This document shows positions 30,785-39,949 of a DNA stretch of 64,000 nucleotides, piece after piece; position 1 is the stretch's first letter; each line of letters opens with the position of its first letter. The position numbers were made by a program, and so were the translations under genes. Source of the stretch: Cliona cf. orientalis (Eukaryota; Porifera; Demospongiae; Clionaida; Clionaidae). The stretch lies in NCBI GenBank assembly GCA_963930775.1, contig OZ005697.1, positions 8,454,292 through 8,518,291 on the forward strand, written 5' to 3'. A model generated the notes under the pieces. The model made no database searches, was not told where the DNA came from, and saw nothing but the letters and a program-made list of their open reading frames with translations.

Positions 30785-32480
30785 GGTACCATTAAATTGC
30801 GTGGGCGTGAGGTGGGGGATATGACACCTAAACCACATCAAAGTCATTAGTGAGGTGCATGCTGTGTAACCACGCCCTTTTAATTGCACAGGTCTCAGGG
30901 GTGTGGCTGCTAGAGCCGGAAGTGTTCATTTAATATCCTCCATGGACCGGAAGCCGAGCCGGAAGGGAGGGGCCAGGCCACGCCCAAAACAGTCCCACCC
31001 TGTTCCCCAAGGACCACCATTCTCAATCAAGTGCCTACTAACCACCGGATGTCCACCGGAAGCCCACAATCAATCCCAATTAAAACACACAGCTTCCTCA
31101 AGGCCAAAACACACACAAACACTTGGAGGCCGTTCTGCCACACCGCCCACACAAGAGCTCACCTCATTTCCTGTGTGGGCGGAGTAACAACACGTCATCG
31201 CAACCACATCCGCTTCAAACCATCGTCAGCTTCCGTCCAGCCGTACAGGCCCCTCGATCGCACCGCCTAGTCTCGAATCCAGACCCCTCCTTTCCCGCAG
31301 CGCTGGATGTATTGCATCACCAGCACGCGGAAGGAAGGGTCTGGCAACTCTTGCACGGTTTTCGTGTGCGTTTGGTATGCAATTAAAGCTATAGTCACAT
31401 GATTGGAATTTTATTATAATTTAAAATTTTGTTCTTTGGCGTTATTAAAATTCGCGCGACTCACATATCGACTTCACAGCCATGAAATGGTGCTCGCTGT
31501 GCTATTGCTCGCCACTTGAAGACTCGATCGAGCAAGCATAGACGACTAACACAGCTCCTCGTCGAGTCAGGACTAGTACTATCACTGAACACAGACACAA
31601 AGACGTCCTTTCCTAGAAAAACAGCTTCTTTCTCGGGCTTATCACGGAATGCTGTGTAGCCCATCTCCTTCGCCTTGTTCTCTAGTAGTCTACTGCGTCG
31701 ATAAACTCAGCCATAACTTTTCACTTACAGTATTGCCATATCAGTGTATGCCATGTCAACCGCGATCGCGCGTTCCTGCGGTCCATAATTCGAAAGTCAC
31801 ATGACATCTCGCACCCCATTGGCTCTATGCAAATTCCTCTAGAGAACACGAAAACCGTGCAAGAGTTGCCAGACCCTTCCTTCCGCGTGCTGGTGATGCA
31901 ATACATCCAGCGCTGCGGGAAAGGGAGGGGTCTGGATTCGAGACTACGCACCGCCGTACAGTGCCTCATTAACAGACATGGCCTCACCTTTGACCTCCTG
32001 CCACGCCCCCAAAGCCTCCTCGCGGGGTTCAAAGGTCACCACCGCTTCCGGGACACGCCCACCTATCGCCGAGGCCAAGTCCCAGGCGCCGATGTCCAAG
32101 CACTGGCCCGTGAAGCCACGCCCAATCGGAAGCAATAAAACCTGCATTAACGCACACGCACACACTCCACACAGTGCCAGGAACACGCCCACATGCTTAA
32201 TTAGGCCTAATAAGCTTTTTTTTTTTTTTTTTTTAAGTCGTTGCGGTTAATAGTTAAGAAAGAATGCTTTGATCTTGCTTTGATGTGGGCAATTACCGGC
32301 CTTTTCTTCAGGGGCAACTTCCGGTCGCTAATTACACGCGCATAATCATCCCTGGCCGATTCTGGACACGCCCACCTTCGACCAAAAGCACTCGTATGGC
32401 CTCTTCGGCCACGCCCCTTCACGATTCGCTAATTGAATTAGCCATTCCTGACGCTCACGCCCACGCAATTAAATGGTACC
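30785..32480. mobile_element. 1.7-kb TTAA-specific element, private to unit A
   Basis: A 1,696-bp insertion flanked by TTAA on both sides (30781-30784 and 32481-32484). The B/C joint near 36121-36140 shows the uninterrupted site with a single TTAA. Terminal inverted repeats of about 27 bp start GGTACCATT and continue AATTGCGTGGGCGTGAG, with one mismatch. The TTAA target points to the piggyBac or Kolobok groups. Inside there is no transposase frame I can recognise. The GC-rich interior includes a second, nested element (31268-31946). It is non-autonomous. Confidence 0.88.
31268..31946. mobile_element. 679-bp nested element with 9-bp TSD
   Basis: The ends are inverted, starting TAGTCTCGAATCCAGACCCC. 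The homology between arms extends for roughly 100 bp. The flanking 9-bp duplication is CGCACCGCC (31259-31267 and 31947-31955). It lies inside the TTAA element. The termini match the 543-bp element at 35462-36004, which also has a 9-bp duplication. The long arms and 9-bp TSD suggest a Mutator-like (MULE) non-autonomous element. Confidence 0.85.
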
Positions 32481-32640
32481 TTAATTTAATAACTCACCAC
32501 AGCTACAGAAATACAACAATTAATTTCCTAGCTATTAAATATAATTCTCGTTTGAACTGGACTAACTATAATAGTTATAGCTAATCATTAGTAATAATTA
32601 ATAATAATGTCATCATAAGAACATTATATACTATTCATTC

Positions 32641-34353
32641 CTAGCTAGTATAGTACCTCTCAGCAAAGACTTGTTCATTTGGTAAAACATCTTCCCTCTT
32701 TCTATTCTTGTACCACTTTGAAAGTATGCAGACCATTATGCTGTTCAGTATCAAGATGATTAGTATCAAAAGCAAGTACCAAAACTCACAACTGATGGTT
32801 TCTGTGCTCCATGATATTGATGTTGTAAATGGCTTCATTATTCCATACCCCACCATAGAGTAGAGCATTATGCAACAGTATGTAATACCGGATAGAAGTC
32901 CTCTCATTGAGTAAGGGCTTTGAGAACAGATGAATTCAAACGCACCCGTGACTGAAGTGATTACTGAGATGGAGCTAAATAGTTGCACTAAGATCATCCA
33001 CTGCATGTTAAAATTAGAATTGAGGATTCCACTTTGTTCCATGAATATGCATTGGATGGTTGTATTAATATTATTGTGCTTGATATAACTGTGATGAGCT
33101 ATTAAATCGATGATCATAAGGACAATGACTTTAGCTATTTGAGAAAATATTCCAACTGCAATTTTCCACTGATAATTTTGCATGCATGGTATACGATTTC
33201 GCAGGAGAGGGTAGAAAATAAACTCGTACAGGAGTATCAGTAATGTAACACTAAAGTAAAATGTCAGCTCTATAATTATTACAGTTATCCAGCTGCTATC
33301 ATGAAATCTGTCAAAGTGAAATAATGCGTCATAGCTGTCAATGGCATCTTCATGAGTTATTATTAGTTGATACTCTAAACTGTACAATGATAATGTTCCA
33401 CATGCCATTGCAGCAGCGATGAAAATGCAAAATAGTAATCTTAGAAATGTCTTGACATCTTCCACCTCCTCTGTTGTGAATGGTCCTCCATATTTATGTT
33501 TGCCAAAGTCAATACGAGAAGGAAGGTCATCTTCACAGTAAGTGAAAGCACTTCGACATCTTGGATGCTTAGTTTTGATGGCGTACTTGATAACTTTGTA
33601 GATTAAGTGAAAAGGGTTTTGTGTTATTGGTTCTTTTAGGAAAATTTGGTCACACAAGAGTGTCATTACAACCATAACAGTAAGGCAAATACAAACTAGG
33701 AACTCTTGTAGCAAACTATTGTATGCTTCTCCTAGGCATATGTATATGAATATGATGACCAACCCACTACTGAAGTATGTGGATACATACCAGGTTATGA
33801 AGGATGTAATTTCGTCTGTAGAAGCATCTTGAAGTTGATCAATTCCAAAGAGGACGACATTGGCTTGGTAGCCGCCGAAGGCGAGAGACATTACAATAAG
33901 CAGCAACATTGTTATGCCTTTCTTAGTGGTATTATGATAATAGTGTTCAACTACTGGTAACTGTGACAGTACAGAGCTTGCTGCTACCAGCACAGAGGCT
34001 ATCCACATGATCAAGATACTCCAGCGTATTACTTTATACCTCTTGAGATAAACATCAGCCAGCCAGCCTGCTATGGGCAGAGTGAGACCCCATATAATAC
34101 TGTAAACATTATTTGCAGTGGGATGAAATATATTGGGATAGGTAGTAAGATAGAGAAAAGCACTCATCACCAGGCAGTTCCAAACCAATATCAGAAGAGC
34201 TCCTTTATTTTTGAGTTTCCGTATTCGATAAGAAGGTTTAAAATTCATATTTCTAGCCACAAAAGTAGATCTGTTGTTTAGCTGAAGAATATCTTGCATT
34301 GATCCAGAATTGGACTCACATTTGCTGCCAACCTCTTTTGAGTTATCTTCCAT
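32641..34353 (-). CDS. POT/SLC15-like transporter, intact (copy 10, unit B)
   Basis: 570 residues from the conserved ATG at 34353; the 21-codon upstream extension is an artefact, as in copy 9. It differs from copy 9 at only about ten residues by eye (for example VIIFIYICLG for VIKFIYICLG, and RIPCMQNYQW for RIPYMQNYQW). The helices, the WLADVYLKRYK loop and the EEVEDVK loop are unchanged. The Lys-to-Ile change in the helix after the WYVSTYFSSGL segment removes a charge found in nearly every other copy, so it may alter function. Unit B is the likely daughter or partner of unit A. Confidence 0.87.
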   Translation of the reverse strand: MEDNSKEVGSKCESNSGSMQDILQLNNRSTFVARNMNFKPSYRIRKLKNKGALLILVWNCLVMSAFLYLTTYPNIFHPTANNVYSIIWGLTLPIAGWLADVYLKRYKVIRWSILIMWIASVLVAASSVLSQLPVVEHYYHNTTKKGITMLLLIVMSLAFGGYQANVVLFGIDQLQDASTDEITSFITWYVSTYFSSGLVIIFIYICLGEAYNSLLQEFLVCICLTVMVVMTLLCDQIFLKEPITQNPFHLIYKVIKYAIKTKHPRCRSAFTYCEDDLPSRIDFGKHKYGGPFTTEEVEDVKTFLRLLFCIFIAAAMACGTLSLYSLEYQLIITHEDAIDSYDALFHFDRFHDSSWITVIIIELTFYFSVTLLILLYEFIFYPLLRNRIPCMQNYQWKIAVGIFSQIAKVIVLMIIDLIAHHSYIKHNNINTTIQCIFMEQSGILNSNFNMQWMILVQLFSSISVITSVTGAFEFICSQSPYSMRGLLSGITYCCIMLYSMVGYGIMKPFTTSISWSTETISCEFWYLLLILIILILNSIMVCILSKWYKNRKREDVLPNEQVFAERYYTS

Positions 34354-36130
34354 TGTTTGGGTCACTGAAGTTAGAGCTGGGAGATTGAGCACATACTGCA
34401 ACTGTACATGTACCACCGGGCTTGGGGTTTCCTATAATCATGTATCCATCCAAAAATAATCCGCTAAACTAGCTAGTACCATAACAGTAAACTATGCAGT
34501 TATTAGTTAAATAAGCTCAAGCTGAAAGCTCCTAATCTAAATAAATAGATCTGGAATTTGGGAGAGCTTCACCTCCTTTTCATCTACGCTTATTAAAACT
34601 TGAATAAGTTAGCTTTCAGTATTAGCTACCCTTGGTATTTCTCTCACAGTGAGTGTCACTTATACTCGTCCATTAAGTAATGGATACCCAGTTGGGCACC
34701 AGCTTCAATATCACGAACAGCATAAATACAAACACTTCCATCTCCTATTCACAGTGGAGCAGTGGCGTAGGAAAGGGGTGCACCATTATCAAATTGCGTG
34801 CGTAGCGCGCGAAAACCTGACCACGCCCATTTTGATCAAAACCTCCGCCCATTTTGCATCGGTTTCTCCTGGCAGTGGGCAGTGAACACAGTTCTTGGTA
34901 CAAAGGTCACTATCAATCAATAAGCGTCTGCTTGTTGAGAGCATTGAAGCTCTGGGGTTGTGGTTACATGCTAGCCTGAATCAGGACTGTCAACTTATCT
35001 GGCCATGTCCTCTTTTGAATCATCATGGCTGGTTAGTTATACCTGCTACACAAGGGTGTAGACACCGGGGGGGGGGGGGGGGGGGGGGGGTTACATTATA
35101 TTTTATTGGGAACAATTGTTGACCGTTTGTATCAAATATTGGCTTTTATCAGTCTAAAACTTCCAAAATTGTAATTTATACCACCAAATTCATGAGCATA
35201 TCTCCTCAAAAGTATATTTATCAATAACAGGGCAGAAAATTGTCGCGCGCCTCACGCGCAATGATCATCAAGCCCCCCCCCCCACATTATAAACTCCCAT
35301 GCTACAAACAGCTCAGTAGCTACTACGTAACAAGCCTGAGTATAGCTACACATAGAGCTATCCAAGCATTGTATCACTACAGTATTATAATTATACTCCA
35401 ATACCGGGTATTTTAAGCTTGAACTATATTCATGTCTGAAGAGCGAGACTGGCTTTTCAATTAGTCTCGTCCCCAGACCCCACCCCCAAAAGGAGAAAGG
35501 GTCTGGGGACATAGTCTCGTCCCCAGACCCCACCCCCGGCCCCAAAAGGAGGAAAGGGTCTGGTACACATCGAGCGCTTTTTGGGGCGCACAGGATGCAG
35601 CATGTCATGTGATCGTCATGACAACGCATCGTATAGTCATGGCAACGCATCAGCGGCTCTCACGTGCAGCAATGGGCGGCTAGCGCGCGGTGTCACATGA
35701 TAATCACATGCAAGCCACATGGCGTGAATCTGATTGGTGCGACAGAATTCAGACATGCCAAGTCAGCAAGACCCAAAAAGCGCTCGATGTGTACCAGACC
35801 CTTTCCTCCTTTTGGGGGTGGGGTCTGGGCACGAGACTACTGGGGACATTGCTTGGTTCTGCAAGCTCAGCAGTCATGTGATTATTTGCATAGGTTTGTA
35901 TTGGAGCACGTGCAGTCACGTGATGGTGCGCACGACCAAGAAAAGGCCTCCAATGTCCCCAGACCCTTTCCTCGCGTGCGTGATGGGGTCTGGGAACGAG
36001 ACTACTTTTCAATCGGCATGCTATGCGTGCAAAGCGCTGACGACCTTTACCAAAAGATCGCTAAATCGCATCACGTATACGACCATTACCAGGTAGTAAG
36101 TACAACTGAAAATTGCATACAATCAAGATT
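34354..36130. other. 5' spacer of unit B
   Basis: The same layout as the unit A spacer, including the G-run insertion at about 35045-35300, plus the private 543-bp element at 35462-36004. Nothing else coding is seen. The short open frames are inside the inverted-repeat elements. Confidence 0.6.
35462..36004. mobile_element. 543-bp inverted-repeat element with 9-bp TSD, private to unit B
   Basis: It starts TAGTCTCGTCCCCAGACCCC and ends with the complement (GGGGTCTGGGAACGAGACTA). It is flanked by CTTTTCAAT at 35453-35461 and 36005-36013. Units A (about 30653) and C (about 39340) show the intact site GGCTTTTCAATCGGC. Inside, the terminal motif is repeated directly once, and long arms (AAAAAGCGCTCGATGTG and complement) can fold back. 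It belongs to the same family as 31268-31946. Confidence 0.9.
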
Positions 36131-36284
36131 ATTAATTTAATAACTCACCACAGCTACAGAAACACAACAATTAATTTCCTAGCTATTAAATATAATTCTC
36201 GTTTGAACTGGACTAACTATAATAGCTATAGCTAATAATAATTAATAATAATGTCATCATAAGAACATTATATACTATTCATTC

Positions 36285-37994
36285 CTAGCTAGTATAGTAC
36301 CTCTCAGCAAAGACTTGTTCATTTGGTAAAACATCTTCCCTCTTTCTATTCTTGTACCACTTGAAAAGTATGCAGACCATTATGCTGTTCAGTATCAGGA
36401 TGACTAGTATCAAAAGCAAGTACCAAAATTCACAACTAATGATTCCTGCGCCCCATGATATTGATGTTGATAGCTTTGTAAACAGCTTCATTATTCCGTA
36501 CCCCACCAAAAAGTAGAGCATTACGCAACAGTATGTAGCACCGAATAGAAGTCCTCTCATTGAGTAAGGACTTTGAGAACAGATGAATTCAAATGCACCC
36601 GTGACTGAAGTGATTACTGAGATGGAATTGAATAGTTGCGCTAAGATCATCCACTGCATATTAAAATTTGAATTGAGGATTCCACTTTGTTCCATGAGTA
36701 TGCATTGGATGGTTGCATTGTTGTGTTCGATATAACTGTGATGGGCTATTAAATCGATGGTCATAAGGGCAAGGACTTTAGCTATTTGAGAAAACATTCC
36801 AACTGCAATTTTCCACCGATAACTTTGCATGTACGGTACATGATTTCGCAGTAGAGGGTAAAAAATAAACTCGTAAAGGAGTATCAGTACTGTACCACTA
36901 AAGTAAAATGTCAGCTCTATAATTATTACTGTTATCCAGCTGCTATCATGGAATCTGTCGAAGTGAAATAATCCGTCATAGCTGTCATCTTCATGAGTTA
37001 TTATTAGTTGAAATTCTAAATAGTACAATGATAATACTCCACAAGCCATTGCAGCAGTGATGAAAATGACAACCAGCATCCTTAGAAACGTCTTGACATT
37101 TTCCACCTCCTCTATTGTGAATGGTCCTCCATATTTACGTTTTCCAAAGTCGATACGAGAAGGAAGATTATCTTCACAGTAAGTGAAAGCACTTCGACAT
37201 CTTGGATGTTTAGTTTTGATGGCGTACTTAATGACTTTGTAGATTAATTGAAAAGGGTTTTGTGTTATTGGTTCTTTGAGAAAAATTCGGTCACAAAACA
37301 GTGTCAGTACAGCCATAATAGTAAGGCAAATACAAACTGTGAACTCCGGTAGTAAACTATTGTATGCTTCTCCCAGGCATATGTATATGAATTTGATGAC
37401 CAACCCACTACTGAAGTATGTTGATACATACCAGCTTATGAAGGATGTAATTTCGTCTGTAGAAGCATCTTGAAGTTGATCAATTCCAAAGAGGACGACA
37501 TTGGCTTGGTAGCCTCCAAAGGCGAGAGACATTATAATAAGCAGTAACATTGTTATGCCTTTCTTAGTGCTATTATGATAATAGTGTTCAACTACTGGTA
37601 ACTGTGACAGTACAGAGCTTGCTGCTACCAGTACAGAGGCTATCCACATGATCAAAATACTCCAGCGTATTACTTTGTACCTTTTGAGATAAACGTCAGC
37701 CAGCCAGCCTGCTATGGGCAGAGTGAGTCCCCATATATTGCTGTAAGCATTCTTTGCAGTCAGATGAAATACAATATTAATAATGGGATAGGTAGTAAGA
37801 TACTGAAAAGTACTCATCACCAGGCAGTTCCAAACCAATATCAGAAGAGCTCCTTTATTTTTGAGTTTCCGTATTCGATAAGAAGGTTTGAAATTCATGT
37901 TTCTAGTAGATCTGTTGCTTAGCTGAAGAATATCTTGCATTGATCCAGAATTGGACTCACTTTCGCTGCCAATCTTTTTTGAGTTATCTTTCAT
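36285..37994 (-). CDS. POT/SLC15-like transporter, intact (copy 11, unit C)
   Basis: 569 residues from the ATG at 37994 (MKDNSKKIGSESES). It keeps the family layout: acidic leader, helix 1 without ExxER, the WLADVYLKRYK loop, FGIDQLQDAS, WYVSTYFSSGLV, the loop SAFTYCEDNLPSR then GGPFTIEEVENVK, and about 12 helices. Its C-terminal half resembles copy 7 more than copies 9 and 10 (for example LVGYGIMKLFTKLSTSISWG), while its 3' flank is that of units A and B. This suggests gene conversion or exchange within the array. Confidence 0.87.
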   Translation of the reverse strand: MKDNSKKIGSESESNSGSMQDILQLSNRSTRNMNFKPSYRIRKLKNKGALLILVWNCLVMSTFQYLTTYPIINIVFHLTAKNAYSNIWGLTLPIAGWLADVYLKRYKVIRWSILIMWIASVLVAASSVLSQLPVVEHYYHNSTKKGITMLLLIIMSLAFGGYQANVVLFGIDQLQDASTDEITSFISWYVSTYFSSGLVIKFIYICLGEAYNSLLPEFTVCICLTIMAVLTLFCDRIFLKEPITQNPFQLIYKVIKYAIKTKHPRCRSAFTYCEDNLPSRIDFGKRKYGGPFTIEEVENVKTFLRMLVVIFITAAMACGVLSLYYLEFQLIITHEDDSYDGLFHFDRFHDSSWITVIIIELTFYFSGTVLILLYEFIFYPLLRNHVPYMQSYRWKIAVGMFSQIAKVLALMTIDLIAHHSYIEHNNATIQCILMEQSGILNSNFNMQWMILAQLFNSISVITSVTGAFEFICSQSPYSMRGLLFGATYCCVMLYFLVGYGIMKLFTKLSTSISWGAGIISCEFWYLLLILVILILNSIMVCILFKWYKNRKREDVLPNEQVFAERYYTS

Positions 37995-39521
37995 TGTTTT
38001 GGGTGACTGGAGTTAGAGCTGGGAGATTGAGCACATACTGCAACCGTACATGTACCACTGGGCTTGGGGTTTCCTACAGTCATGTGTCCATCCAAAAATA
38101 ATCCGCTAAACTAGCTAGCTAGTACCATAATAGTAAACTATGCAGTTATTAGTTAAGAAGCTCAAGCTGAAAGCTCCTAATCTAAAATAAACAGATCCGG
38201 AATTTGGGAGAGCTTCATCTGTTTTCATCTACGCTTATTAAAACTTGAATATAAGTTAGCTTTCAGTATTAGCAAGGGCTTATAGACCCCAAAGGGGGAG
38301 AGGGCATGCAACTGCCATACATGATAGTGTACCTAGCAAACTTCGGTGGTTTGTAACTAATTATAGTAACAGTTGCTGTCTGGATTGCATTAGTGCTATG
38401 GACTGATAATGTGGATTTTACTATTTTTAGCCCATGGATTTGAATTTTGCCAGGTGCCAGTTAGCTACATGCCTTCTCCCCCTCTGGGGTCTATAAGCCC
38501 TTGGTATTAGCTACCCTTGGTGTTTCTCTCACAGTGAGTATCACTTATACTCGTCCATTAAGTAGTGGATACCCAGTTGGGCACCAGCTTCAATATCACG
38601 AATAGCATAAATACAAACACTTCCATTTCCTATTCACAGTGGAGCAGTGGCGTAGGAAAGGGGTGCACCATTATCAAATTGCGTGCGTAGCGCGCAAAAA
38701 CCTGACCACGCCCATTTTGATCAAAACCTCCGCCCATTTTGCATCGGTTTCTCCCGGCAGTGAACACAGTTCTTGGTACAAAGGTCACTATCAATCAATA
38801 AGCGTCTGCTTGTTGAGAGCATTGAAGCTCTGGGGTTGTGGTTACATGCTAGCCTGAATCAGGACTGTCAACTTATCTGGCCATGTCCTCTTTTGAATCA
38901 TCATGGCTGGTTAGTTATACCTGCTACACAAGGGTGTAGACACCGGGGGGGGGGGGGGGTTACATTATATTTTATTGGGAACAATTGTTGACCGTTTGTA
39001 TCAAATATTGGCTTTTATCAGTCTAAAACTTCCAAAATTGTAATTTACACTACCAAATTCATGAGCATATCTCCTCAAAAGTGTATTTTTATGACATTAT
39101 CAATAACAGGGCAGAAAATTGTCGCGCGCCTCACGCGCATGATCATCAAGCCCCCCCCCCCCACATTATAAACTGTGTCTATATACGCCCATGCTACAAA
39201 CAACTCAGTACTACGTAACAAGCCTGAGTATAGCTACACATAGAGCTATCCAAGCATTGTATCACTACAGTATTATAATTATGCTCCAATACCGGGTATT
39301 TTAAGCTTGAACTATATTCATGTCTGAAGAGCGAGACTGGCTTTTCAATCGGCATGCTGTGCGTGCAAAGCGCTGACGACCTTTACCAGAAGATCGCTGA
39401 ATCGCATCACGTGTACGACCATTACCAGGTAGTAAGCAATAATACAACTGAAAATTGCATACAATCAAGATTATTATGGTATCGAATACTGTTTAGCCTG
39501 GTCCCTGTTCGTGAAACTATA
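37995..39521. other. 5' spacer of unit C and end of the triplication
   Basis: The upstream flank of copy 11 with the blocks shared by units A and B. It includes the private 231-bp element (38273-38503) and the G-run insertion (about 38927-39200). Unit homology ends at about 39476 in CAAGATTATTA; after that the sequence is unique. No gene. Confidence 0.6.
38273..38503. mobile_element. 231-bp hAT-like MITE, private to unit C
   Basis: Perfect 18-bp inverted ends, CAAGGGCTTATAGACCCC. The flanks are GTATTAG (38266-38272 and 38504-38510); if the terminal C is assigned to the flank the duplication is 8 bp. Units A and B have the uninterrupted CAGTATTAGCTACCC. The CAAGGG ends and 7-8-bp target duplication suggest a hAT-derived MITE. 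No coding capacity. Confidence 0.87.
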
Positions 39522-39890
39522 ATGCACCTATCAAAGTAATGCCCCACCACCCCCCGTCCGGGCAATAGGAGGGGCATTTACTCGTATTTGACCCGTGGCC
39601 TTGCCCTAGGGGTGGGGCTTTTGTATCCAGTCGGGTAAAGGTCGCACGTGACTACAGTCAGTAGTGCATGCTATAGCAGCTACCTCGTGGAGGCAAGGGA
39701 GAGAATAAATCCGTTTCAAGGACGACGAATCGAGCTCAACTTTCTACCTGCAGCAGGTGGATTTGATGATATTTGACTTTTAATATTGCCCTGGATGCAG
39801 GGTTATTGATTGCATGGTGGTCAAATCCCCACCTAAGCCCCCACCTATGCCCAGATGGGGGGAGGTGGGGCCTCACTTTGATAGGTGCAT
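39522..39890. mobile_element. 369-bp MITE beside the SMYD-like gene
   Basis: Inverted ends ATGCACCTATCAAAGT, followed by GC-rich CCCCACC(A/T) arms (AATGCCCCACCACC and its counterpart GAGGCCCCACCTCC). The target duplication is not clear. The right end lies 59 bp from the stop codon of the SMYD-like gene, so the element may lie in its 3' UTR or contain its 3' end. Confidence 0.75.
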
Positions 39891-39949
39891 AATCTTATCA
39901 CTAGATAATCACTGGATTCCACACTCGGACCCGGGCTCTGGTTTCATCA

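Larger units (their letters stand above)
27701..39476. repeat. Triplicated ~3.1-kb transporter unit (A, B, C)
   Basis: Three direct copies of one unit: A from 27701, B from about 32481, C from 36131 to about 39476. Each begins at ATTAATTTAA just past the receptor gene's stop, runs through a minus-strand transporter and its 5' spacer, and ends at ACAATCAAGATTATTA. The B/C joint reads CAAGATTATTAATTTAATAA. Without the private insertions (30785-32480 in A, 35462-36004 in B, 38273-38503 in C) all three are about 3.1 kb. A and B are much closer to each other than to C in the transporter. Confidence 0.9.

Noticed and set aside
30903..32584. Several overlapping open frames of 60-108 codons on both strands
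   Set aside because: They lie in the GC-rich inverted arms of the TTAA and nested elements and mirror one another; no domain recognised.
35252..36140. Open frames of 63-158 codons
   Set aside because: They run through the 543-bp inverted-repeat element and spacer; the sister units lack them.
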